A stretch of DNA of 54,985 nucleotides from Peptoniphilus mikwangii (GTDB lineage Bacteria; Bacillota; Clostridia; Tissierellales; Peptoniphilaceae), in the NCBI RefSeq assembly GCF_000468535.1, contig NZ_AUQY01000003.1, forward strand, positions 1-54,985, in the 5' to 3' direction. A program made the translations under genes and the position numbers. The notes beneath the pieces were generated by a model. That model was not told where the DNA came from. It saw nothing but the letters and a program-made list of their open reading frames with translations, and did not search any database. This document shows positions 43,560-50,906 of the stretch, in pieces (position 1 is the stretch's first letter; each line of letters begins with the position of its first letter).

Positions 43560-46500
43560 CTAACATATAATATTTTGCTTAAGATACTCTATCTCAGCTC
43601 TATCTCTGTTTGCATCTAAATATTTAATAGCGTTGTAATAATAAACATCAGCCGTCTCAGATAAAAATTCTTTTATCTCTCTGAGCTCTAAAATATTTTG
43701 TTTCTTTATTATAAAAGCCATAATAGCCTCAACAAAATAAACTATACCTATATCCCTTGGATTGTTTATTGTTTTAACCTCTGCAACTGCATTTTTTAAA
43801 TACTGAATCGAAGAAATATAATCGCATTCTAAAAATAAAACCAATGCCAAAAAAGCATCCAGTACAGAGTTTTTCCAATATGAGTCAAATCGATCTACTA
43901 TCTGTTTAGACAGCATAAAATATTTTTTCATATCTTCTATGTTATTCATTAAAAAACAAGTTTTTCCTGCATTTATATAAAATATTGAAAGGCAAGATGC
44001 GTCTGTATCTTCACATAAATCAATCGACTTCTTAAAATATTGCATAGCCTCATCATAATTACACTCGGAATTTCTTATTTCTCCTATGTAATTATAATCT
44101 GCTGCAATACTTATTGAATTACTATTTTCAATTCCACCTGAATTTGAAAATAATTCTATTGATTTATTAAACAGATTTTCAGCACTTTTAAAATTGCCCT
44201 GCATTAGATAATAAACTCCATAAAGCCTATATAAAACTCCCATATCAGAATTATTTTTCAATTTTCTTGCTACTTTTATGCCTGAAATAATATGTTTAAG
44301 CATAACATTCGGATCATTTATCTGTATTCCATATATAGCCATTTGTTTATATCCGAGCAACTCCGCTTTTTCATCTTTTAAATCTATTGCAAGTTTTATT
44401 ACCCTGTCCATCACCTTAATTCCGTTAAAGTAATTTCCTCCTCTTATTAGATATCTTCCCTTGCAATATAAAAATAAAAGTTCTATTTTTCTTATTTCTT
44501 CATAATTAAAATTATTTTTTCTTAAATTTTTAACTCTTAAAATTTCTTTTTCAACATCATGTATCCACTTTAACGCCTTATCATTTTTTACAAAAAGTTT
44601 TACTTGTTTGCTTAAATCATAATCATCTAAGTCCGGAAATAATTCATGGCTGAAATTCAAATAATAATTTAAAATATACACTTCATATTTTAATGCCCTT
44701 ACGTCTTCATTTGCCTTGGAATAGTGATGTTTAAGTTTAATATATAATGTTATGTCGATGTTATTTAATAATTCTTCTTCAAGAATTTTTGCTATCTCCC
44801 CGTGAATTATCTTCTTCGACACATCCGACAGTCCATTATATATAAATTCTTTGTATGCCGAATATACAAAGCCTATCACTATCTCATTATTTTTCCTTTT
44901 CTCTTCTATTACATTCATTTTTACAAGAAAATTTAAACTTTTTACAACATCGAATGCCTTTAAATCTAAAAGCTTCATTAAATTATCTATAGTTGCATCT
45001 CCATAAAATACAGACAATATTTCTAATATATTAATTTCCTTTTCATTTAAACCGGAAAATTTTTCCTGTAAAATATTCTGCATTTTTGGGATTATTAAAT
45101 TTTCTTTTTCATTTTTCTTATACAGTTCTATATATTCCCTTAAAAAAAAGGAATTGCCCTTTGATTTTTCATAAATATCATCAATATCTTCTTCGCTTAT
45201 TTCTTTATTTTCAAAAGATTTTCTTACAATTATAGATACATCTCTTCTGTTAAATCTCTTTAATTCTATAAGTAATAGCTTATTTATATCTTTAAGCGTT
45301 GCTAAAAGTCTATCTACTTTTTCGTCACTTTCGTCAGATTTTGTCAATATGAACAAAACATTTTTATTCATGCGAAGTATAAAATTAATTAACAATTTTA
45401 TACTCAAATTATCTGCCCATTGAATATCTTCTATAATTATTAATATTTTCTTATCAGTATTTAAAATTTCAAGCACGCTATATATGGAACTATATATTAA
45501 ATCTATATTAAAATTTTCCTTATTTTCTAATATCTTGGATAATGGTTGATATTCACTCTTACCGTCAAAAAATAAATTTTTCAAAACATCATCCCAAATA
45601 TATGGTCTCTTTAAATGATTTTTTGAAAGTTCATTTTCTATTGCACTTATAATTTTCATCCACGGAGAATATAAAAAATCTTTTTCAACAACATGACATT
45701 GAGATTCAAATATCTTAAATCTCCCCTTATTTTTACTGAGCAGTTTTTTCTTCAAGACCGTCTTTCCGATTCCTGATTCTCCGGTTATCAAAATTGACTT
45801 ATATTCCCTGCCATTATAAAAATTATCAAGATTTTCCTGCATAATTTTGAGTTCATAATCTCTGTCATAAAATTCTAAAATTTTATCCCTAAAGTTAGAA
45901 CCTTTTGATTTATTTACATTTTCTATTGCATCATTATACAGGGTCTCTATTTCATCCGATGGATAAATTCCAAGTTCTTCTTCCATTAATTTCTGAAAAT
46001 TATAATATTCATTAATTATCTTGTCATATCTTCCGCTCAGTTTATAATATTTCATCAAATACATATACGCCGTTTCATTAAAATTATCTACCGCTAAAAG
46101 ACTGTTAATTTCATTTTCAAAATTTTTAAAATTTTTTGTGTCAAAATCATCTTTGATTTTTTTCTTGATGTTTGATATAAATTGTTCTTTATAATAATTT
46201 CGCTGTTCTATTATCCAATATTCGAAGTCTGCAGAATCTTTTATATAAAAACCCTTCATAAATTCCCCTGTATACAAATCCAAATTTTCAATTGGATTAT
46301 TGGAGAATTTTTCAACATCTATCTCAAATTCTATATTTTCGTTTAGCATAAGAGTTGACTTGTTAGGTGACAAAATTATCTCTTCTTTAAATAACTTCCT
46401 AATCTTATGGAGAGCATTTCTAAGACTTACTTTTGATCTTTCATCATTTGATGATGACCAAAATAATCCAGCAACTTCATCTCTACTAACTATCTTTTTT

Positions 46501-46610
46501 ATCAAAATATAATATACTAAGCCACTTAGTTTCCCAATAGGTATAAAAATATCCTTGCCATCTTCCAGAATAGATGGAACTCCAAACATTCTACAACTTA
46601 TCTTAGTCAT
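43560..46610 (-). CDS. SARP-like regulator: winged helix, BTAD, AAA ATPase and TPR-like tail
   Basis: 1016 residues. Residues about 1-95 are an OmpR-type winged helix (SRDEVAGLFW, KVSLRNALHKIRKLF). Residues about 100-235 are a bacterial transcriptional activator domain with TPR-like helices (ETAYMYLMKYYKLSGRYDKI, EEELGIYPSDEIETLYND). An AAA/STAND ATPase follows, with Walker A ITGESGIGKT and Walker B ILIIIEDIQWAD. The rest is a long array of TPR-like repeats that could bind a ligand or partner. This is the AfsR/SARP and MalT-like plan, unusual for a histidine-operon regulator. It lies in an operon with an unknown protein and glmL. Confidence 0.85.
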   Translation of the reverse strand: MTKISCRMFGVPSILEDGKDIFIPIGKLSGLVYYILIKKIVSRDEVAGLFWSSSNDERSKVSLRNALHKIRKLFKEEIILSPNKSTLMLNENIEFEIDVEKFSNNPIENLDLYTGEFMKGFYIKDSADFEYWIIEQRNYYKEQFISNIKKKIKDDFDTKNFKNFENEINSLLAVDNFNETAYMYLMKYYKLSGRYDKIINEYYNFQKLMEEELGIYPSDEIETLYNDAIENVNKSKGSNFRDKILEFYDRDYELKIMQENLDNFYNGREYKSILITGESGIGKTVLKKKLLSKNKGRFKIFESQCHVVEKDFLYSPWMKIISAIENELSKNHLKRPYIWDDVLKNLFFDGKSEYQPLSKILENKENFNIDLIYSSIYSVLEILNTDKKILIIIEDIQWADNLSIKLLINFILRMNKNVLFILTKSDESDEKVDRLLATLKDINKLLLIELKRFNRRDVSIIVRKSFENKEISEEDIDDIYEKSKGNSFFLREYIELYKKNEKENLIIPKMQNILQEKFSGLNEKEINILEILSVFYGDATIDNLMKLLDLKAFDVVKSLNFLVKMNVIEEKRKNNEIVIGFVYSAYKEFIYNGLSDVSKKIIHGEIAKILEEELLNNIDITLYIKLKHHYSKANEDVRALKYEVYILNYYLNFSHELFPDLDDYDLSKQVKLFVKNDKALKWIHDVEKEILRVKNLRKNNFNYEEIRKIELLFLYCKGRYLIRGGNYFNGIKVMDRVIKLAIDLKDEKAELLGYKQMAIYGIQINDPNVMLKHIISGIKVARKLKNNSDMGVLYRLYGVYYLMQGNFKSAENLFNKSIELFSNSGGIENSNSISIAADYNYIGEIRNSECNYDEAMQYFKKSIDLCEDTDASCLSIFYINAGKTCFLMNNIEDMKKYFMLSKQIVDRFDSYWKNSVLDAFLALVLFLECDYISSIQYLKNAVAEVKTINNPRDIGIVYFVEAIMAFIIKKQNILELREIKEFLSETADVYYYNAIKYLDANRDRAEIEYLKQNIIC

Positions 46611-46631
46611 AGCCTCACTCCTAATTAGCTA

Positions 46632-47606
46632 CTATCTATTACTCTTAAAAATTTTTGGAACTATCGAAAATGCATCTTTTGATTGAAGTATAAGTGCCAA
46701 GTCTTGAGAAAGTGCCATAGGTGTAACTATGGAATCTATAAAGTAGCATTTTCCACTTGTAGATCGTCCAACCTCTATTGACTTATTCAATCCTTTAGGA
46801 TAATCTTCAATTTCAACATCCAATAAATCAATAAGAGCAAGCATTAAACTATCATTTTCAAGACCTTTATTAAATTTTAATCCGTAATAATCTACAAAAT
46901 AATCATGTATCTTGTATAACATTTGTAAGTATGCAAGGGAAATCCAATTTACAAGATAATCTTCATAATTTATGACACCCTTTTTCTTTAGCACTTCTTC
47001 ATCAACATAAATAGGAAGTATAAATCTATCTTTATCATTTTTTTTGCTTGATTTTACATACTTAAAGGCTATTAAATCTTCAAGTAATTTATTTCTCAAA
47101 TCTAAACTTTCCTTGGCAATATAATAAAAGAAGAATTCTATATCTCTGTTAATTGTATTAACATCAGTATCAACATTGATTTTTCCGTAATTCATTTTTA
47201 AATTACCATCTAAGTACGCATCTGAATTTATTAGACAAGTTATAATATCACCCAATACATCTTCAGTATCAAGTTTACCTGTCAATTTAATAATTTGCTT
47301 TCCACTTTCCTTTATAGAATCCTCAAATATAATTTCAGAATTTTCTCCTTCATTGTATTTATCAATTATATAGTTTGAAATATTATTAACTAAAATAAAA
47401 TTAAATAGATATAAAAATTTACTTTCTATTTCTTTTTTATCTGAAATTTTATATTCTTCGTGAATAATTCTAAAAAACTTGTATTTATCGTTAGAAACAT
47501 TTTCTAATACATCATTATATTTATTTAAATCAAAAAGAATTTCAGCCTCAGTTCCGTCAAGTAAAACAATTTTATTATTTTTTTTGTAAATTTGTAAATT
47601 TTTCAA
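46632..47606 (-). CDS. Unrecognised 324-residue protein, first gene of the SARP-like regulator operon
   Basis: The protein is soluble, acidic and rich in Asn, Ile, Lys and Asp, with no signal peptide or membrane helix. It starts MKNLQIYKKNNKIVLLDGTEAEILFD. A basic KYVKSSKKNDKDR stretch lies near residue 195. The C-terminal third (GRSTSGKCYFIDSIVTPMALSQDLALIL) is the best candidate for a conserved core. I do not recognise a family. The TTG at 47606 with AAGGAG at good spacing is preferred to the GTG at 47615. It is 21 bases before the regulator gene and shares its promoter. Confidence 0.75.
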   Translation of the reverse strand: MKNLQIYKKNNKIVLLDGTEAEILFDLNKYNDVLENVSNDKYKFFRIIHEEYKISDKKEIESKFLYLFNFILVNNISNYIIDKYNEGENSEIIFEDSIKESGKQIIKLTGKLDTEDVLGDIITCLINSDAYLDGNLKMNYGKINVDTDVNTINRDIEFFFYYIAKESLDLRNKLLEDLIAFKYVKSSKKNDKDRFILPIYVDEEVLKKKGVINYEDYLVNWISLAYLQMLYKIHDYFVDYYGLKFNKGLENDSLMLALIDLLDVEIEDYPKGLNKSIEVGRSTSGKCYFIDSIVTPMALSQDLALILQSKDAFSIVPKIFKSNR

Positions 47607-47637
47607 ACTAATCACTCCTTAATATCATACTACGTTA

Positions 47638-47669
47638 ATTATATATCTCAATCGTTAACATATCGTTAA
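47638..47669 (-). promoter_or_regulatory. Promoter of the regulator operon with 11-bp direct repeats
   Basis: On the minus strand TATAAT (47643-47638) is preceded, after nine bases, by TTAACG (47658-47653), and 11 bases further by a second TTAACG (47669-47664). The eight-base unit ATTAACGA/TTAACGAT is repeated perfectly. No -35 box is present other than these repeats. Spacing and repeat period are identical to those at hutU (42045-42077), which suggests autoregulation by the SARP-like protein. Confidence 0.72.
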
Positions 47670-47753
47670 TCTTTTAAATTATAACATAGTTTTTACTTTT
47701 AAAAATACATCTATTTCTAATTTTTCTATATAAAAATATCATGATTTAACGAC

Positions 47754-47788
47754 AAAAAAAGCTAATAATAAAATTATTAGCTTTTTTT
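47754..47788. terminator. Strong palindromic terminator upstream of the regulator operon
   Basis: A perfect 16-bp stem aaaaaaagctaataat/attattagcttttttt with a 3-base loop has T-runs on both strands. With the next hairpin it insulates the regulator operon from tRNA-Leu. Confidence 0.85.
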
Positions 47789-47810
47789 ACCTATATAGTT
47801 ATATTAAAAA

Positions 47811-47838
47811 ATCCATGACCTATTTCTAAGTCATGGAT
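47811..47838 (-). terminator. Terminator after tRNA-Leu
   Basis: A 9-bp perfect stem atccatgac/gtcatggat is followed by six Ts on the minus strand, directly after the tRNA-Leu gene. Confidence 0.8.
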
Positions 47839-47841
47839 AAC

Positions 47842-47925
47842 TGGTGCGGGAAAGAGGACTTGAACCCCCACTCCGTTGGAACTAGATCCTAAGTCTAGCG
47901 CGTCTGCCAATTCCGCCATTCCCGC
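47842..47925 (-). tRNA. tRNA-Leu (TAG)
   Basis: An 84-base class II tRNA with encoded CCA. The acceptor begins GCGGGAA and the anticodon loop CTTAGGA gives TAG. It is a single-gene unit. Confidence 0.95.
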
Positions 47926-47945
47926 ATGAGTGATTAACAAAAACT

Positions 47946-47974
47946 ATTATAAATGTTTCCTTTTACTTTGTCAA
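47946..47974 (-). promoter_or_regulatory. Consensus promoter of tRNA-Leu
   Basis: TTGACA (47974-47969) and TATAAT (47951-47946) on the minus strand with a 17-base spacer lie 21 bases before the tRNA. Confidence 0.85.
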
Positions 47975-48048
47975 GAACTTTTTTAATAACTTTCATCTAA
48001 CAACAAAATTTATTATATATACTTTTTGTCATCTTTGCAATAGTTTTT

Positions 48049-48076
48049 TTGATTTTTCATTAAAAAATGTTATAAT
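48049..48076 (+). promoter_or_regulatory. Promoter of the zinc-ribbon membrane protein gene
   Basis: TTGATT (48049-48054) and TATAAT (48071-48076) on the plus strand are 16 bases apart, just before the GAGGAG ribosome site. Confidence 0.65.
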
Positions 48077-48097
48077 GCTTTGAGGAGTGTGATTATC

Positions 48098-48502
48098 TTG
48101 AAAGAAAAATTTAAAAACTTTATACAAGGAAGATATATAGCATATTACGGTGTAGATGCTCTATCAAAATTTCTGTTATTATTTATAATAATATCTCCTA
48201 TATTGACAAATTCACGATTTAAAGATTTTATCTATTACTTTAACTTTGTTCTGATTGCAATTTTGTATTTTAGAGCTTTTTCTAAAAATATCAGTGCACG
48301 CTATGAAGAAAATCAAAAATTTCTAAAACTGATAAGTCCGATACGAAAATCTTTTTCAAAAATATCACTTATTATAAAGGACAGAAAACACAAATATATT
48401 AAATGCTCAATTTGTAAACAAGAACTTAGGGTACCAAGAAAAAAAGGAAAGATTAAAGTCAAATGCAAAAAATGTGGCAATGAATTTATTATAAGAACTT
48501 AA
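48098..48502 (+). CDS. Membrane protein with C-terminal zinc ribbon, unknown function
   Basis: About 134 residues. A short basic N-terminus is followed by two membrane helices (FLLLFIIISPILT and FNFVLIAILYFRAF) and a lysine-rich linker. The C-terminal zinc ribbon has paired CSIC and CKKC motifs. The start is most likely the TTG at 48098, behind GAGGAG; frames from 48080 include the ribosome site. Similar small proteins with C-terminal zinc ribbons occur in Clostridia, but I know of no function. It lies just before apt on the same strand. Confidence 0.7.
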   Translation: MKEKFKNFIQGRYIAYYGVDALSKFLLLFIIISPILTNSRFKDFIYYFNFVLIAILYFRAFSKNISARYEENQKFLKLISPIRKSFSKISLIIKDRKHKYIKCSICKQELRVPRKKGKIKVKCKKCGNEFIIRT

Positions 48503-48514
48503 TTTATACTTTTA

Positions 48515-48560
48515 TCCTCCTTTTTTCTATGATATACTTATAGTATAGAAAAAAGGGGGA
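48515..48560 (+). promoter_or_regulatory. Hairpin that masks the apt ribosome site and holds its -10 box in the loop
   Basis: ccttttttctat (48519-48530) pairs perfectly with atagaaaaaagg (48545-48556). The 3' arm runs into the GGGGG ribosome site of apt, and the 5' side continues as tcct. The loop carries TATACT (48533-48538), a possible -10 box for apt. The stem is followed by TTTTTT, so it may also stop transcripts from the upstream gene. Confidence 0.55.
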
Positions 48561-48566
48561 TTTTTT

Positions 48567-49088
48567 ATGTATTTAGCAGATAAGGTCAGAGCAATTTATG
48601 ATTATCCCATTGACGGAATAATCTTTAGAGATATTACTACTTTACTTCAAGATGGAGATGCTTTTAAAGCAGCTATTGATAATTTAATCAGTCTACATAA
48701 TAATGAAAATATTGATATTATTGTCGGAGTTGAAGCAAGAGGTTTTATCGTAGGTTCTCCTGTAGCTTATGCTCTCGGTTGTGGTTTTGTTCCTGTCAGA
48801 AAACCCGGAAAACTTCCTTCAGAGAAAGTCTCTGCGGAATATTCTCTTGAATATGGAGAAAATAAGGTTGAAATGCATGTAGATGCTATTAAAAAGGGAC
48901 AAAGAGTTCTTATTGTTGATGATCTTCTTGCAACCGGAGGAACTTCAAAAGCGGTTATTGATTTAATAGAAAAACTTGGAGGAGAAGTTGTTGCTCTTGA
49001 TTTTTTAATTGAACTTGTCGATTTAAAAGGTCGCGAAAAATTAAAACCTTACAACGTAAATTCAATATTACAATTTGAAGAAAAATAA
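48567..49088 (+). CDS. apt: Adenine phosphoribosyltransferase
   Basis: This 173-residue purine salvage enzyme makes AMP from adenine and PRPP. Family marks are FRDITTLLQDG near residue 20, VGVEARGFIVGSP near 53, the PRPP loop VLIVDDLLATGGTSKA near 115, and a normal C-terminus. The ribosome site is GGGGG, 10 bases before the ATG, and lies in the hairpin described at 48515-48560. It shares a bidirectional terminator with dinB. Confidence 0.96.
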   Translation: MYLADKVRAIYDYPIDGIIFRDITTLLQDGDAFKAAIDNLISLHNNENIDIIVGVEARGFIVGSPVAYALGCGFVPVRKPGKLPSEKVSAEYSLEYGENKVEMHVDAIKKGQRVLIVDDLLATGGTSKAVIDLIEKLGGEVVALDFLIELVDLKGREKLKPYNVNSILQFEEK

Positions 49089-49101
49089 AATATATTAAAA
49101 C

Positions 49102-49122
49102 AAGACCACTAAAAGTGGTCTT
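49102..49122. terminator. Bidirectional terminator between apt and dinB
   Basis: A perfect 9-bp stem aagaccact/agtggtctt with a 3-base loop has T-rich flanks on both strands, serving the convergent genes. Confidence 0.85.
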
Positions 49123-50164
49123 ATTTTATAAAACTAAGCTGTATTTTATCCAGTCCTATTAAGTTTGAAGCACTTATACCTATTAGTCTAAGCTTTTGGT
49201 TTTTATAATTATACTCAAAAATGTCTTTTACATTTTTAAATATATCCTCATATTCGCTTATTGCTCTTGAGTATGTCTTTGAATATGTCGAAACTTTAAA
49301 GTTATCTGTCTTTATTTTTAAGGTTATCGTTTTAAAACCCAAATTTCTATTTTTTAAATCTTCCGCAAGTTCAAATGAATACCTATCTAAATAAGAAATT
49401 AATTCTTTTACATTATTCGTATCTGAAAATGTTCTTTCTATCCCTAAACTTTTCCTCTCTCTATTCGGAGTAACTGCTCTATTATCTATTCCCCTGATTC
49501 TATCATATACCTCATAACCCATTTTCCCAAATAGCTCAAATAAAAATTCTCTATCTAATTCAAGCAGTTCTTCTATTTTGTTGATTCCTAAATTTCTCAA
49601 TTTTTCTTGTGACTTATTTCCAAGTCCGTGAATTTTTCCTATATCAATTTTGCTCAACAGTTGAGGTATTTCACTTTTTGAAATTATCATCATTCCGTCC
49701 GGTTTATTCCAATCTGATGCCATTTTTGCCAAAAATTTATTATATGATAATCCAACACTTACCGTGAGTCCTGTTTCATTTTTTACTTTCTTTTTAATTG
49801 AAAATACTATGTCGACAGGTTGATTTTTGTTTTCTGAAATATCCATATAACATTCATCTATAGAAACCTTTTCTATAATATCAGAATATTTTGAAAATAT
49901 TTTAAATACTTCATCAGATTTTTCTATATATCTATTCCTTCTCATCGGAGCTACTATCAAATGTGGGCATAATTTTTTTGCCATAAACAGCGGCATAGCA
50001 GAATGTATTTTATATTTTCTCGCCTCATAATTTGCAGTTGTAACTATCGATTTATCATTAAGTCCGCTTACAACTACCGGTTTCCCAACTAATGAAGGAT
50101 TATCAAGTTCTTCAACAGATGCATAAAATGCATCTATATCAATATGTAAAATACTATTTTTCAT
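49121..50164 (-). CDS. dinB: DNA polymerase IV
   Basis: This 347-residue Y-family polymerase copies damaged DNA. The catalytic acidic motifs are HIDIDAFYASVEE near the N-terminus and SIDECYMDIS near residue 103. The thumb and little-finger domains follow, with IHGLGNKSQEKL near 190. No clear beta-clamp motif is seen beyond the last residues (IQLSFIK), which could serve. The start at 50164 has GGGGTGAT; the frame to 50197 crosses the promoter. The promoter carries a LexA-type operator, so SOS control is expected. Confidence 0.94.
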   Translation of the reverse strand: MKNSILHIDIDAFYASVEELDNPSLVGKPVVVSGLNDKSIVTTANYEARKYKIHSAMPLFMAKKLCPHLIVAPMRRNRYIEKSDEVFKIFSKYSDIIEKVSIDECYMDISENKNQPVDIVFSIKKKVKNETGLTVSVGLSYNKFLAKMASDWNKPDGMMIISKSEIPQLLSKIDIGKIHGLGNKSQEKLRNLGINKIEELLELDREFLFELFGKMGYEVYDRIRGIDNRAVTPNRERKSLGIERTFSDTNNVKELISYLDRYSFELAEDLKNRNLGFKTITLKIKTDNFKVSTYSKTYSRAISEYEDIFKNVKDIFEYNYKNQKLRLIGISASNLIGLDKIQLSFIK

Positions 50165-50179
50165 ACTATCACCCCTTAA

Positions 50180-50208
50180 ATAATATACTACAAACATATG
50201 TTTGTCAA
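50180..50208 (-). promoter_or_regulatory. dinB promoter with LexA-type operator
   Basis: TTGACA (50208-50203) and TATTAT (50185-50180) on the minus strand have a 17-base spacer. Between them sits the perfect 16-bp palindrome ACAAACATATGTTTGT (50190-50205), close to the Gram-positive LexA consensus GAACnnnnGTTC with A for G in each arm. A repressor bound there would cover the promoter. Confidence 0.8.
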
Positions 50209-50261
50209 CTTTTGCTTTATATTTGTATTCTTTTTAGTTATAATTAAGTTGAGGTGCTTAT

Positions 50262-50876
50262 ATGAAAAAACAAATCTTACTATTTGATTTTGACAAGACA
50301 TTAACACGAAAAGACTCAATATTAATCCTTTGGGAATATGCTGTAAAAATAGACAAAATATCAAAATTATATTTTTACAAAAATATAATAAGTTCTATGA
50401 ATAGTTATCTTATAATTAAAGACAGAATAACTTTTAAAAATAAAATTTGTTCGGTTTTAAATTACTTTAGTGAATCCGAACTTGAAAAATTCGCTGAATA
50501 TGTATATACAAACTATATGCTAACAGATGGTATTAAATATTTTAATAGTTTGGATAGAGATTATGCAATGCTGGTATCGGCATCGCCGATAACATATCTT
50601 AAATATTTTAAAAAATATCTAAATTTTGATATTATCATCGGAACTGAATTGGATGAAAACTTTTTACTAAAGGGTGAAAATAACAGATTTACCGAAAAAG
50701 TTAAACGTATAAATAATCATCTTACAAATCTTGGTTACGAAATAGATTACGATAATTCTTGTGCTTTTTCAGATTCATATAGTTCAGATAGACCCATGCT
50801 TGAAATGGTAAAAAACAGATATTTAATAAATTCCAATAAAAAATTTAATGGATATAATAATTTGACATGGAAATAA
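50262..50876 (+). CDS. HAD-superfamily phosphatase (subfamily IB)
   Basis: This 204-residue protein has the nucleophile motif LFDFDKTLTRKDS at residues 6-18, motif II LVSASP near residue 108 and the late acidic motif FSDSYSSDRP near 168. The helical cap between them matches subfamily IB, as in phosphoserine phosphatase-like enzymes. The substrate is unknown. It has a GAGGTG site and is read away from dinB, so the LexA-type operator could also affect it. No promoter of its own was clearly seen. Confidence 0.85.
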   Translation: MKKQILLFDFDKTLTRKDSILILWEYAVKIDKISKLYFYKNIISSMNSYLIIKDRITFKNKICSVLNYFSESELEKFAEYVYTNYMLTDGIKYFNSLDRDYAMLVSASPITYLKYFKKYLNFDIIIGTELDENFLLKGENNRFTEKVKRINNHLTNLGYEIDYDNSCAFSDSYSSDRPMLEMVKNRYLINSNKKFNGYNNLTWK

Positions 50877-50906
50877 AAAAATCTTCTTTAAAATAAGAAG
50901 ATTTTT
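50877..50906. terminator. Bidirectional terminator between the HAD gene and the sulfotransferase-like gene
   Basis: A perfect 12-bp stem aaaaatcttctt/aagaagattttt with a 6-base loop serves convergent genes on both strands. Confidence 0.85.

Noticed and set aside
48515-48566. Purine riboswitch upstream of apt
   Set aside because: There is room for only a single hairpin and no three-way junction or conserved core loops are visible.
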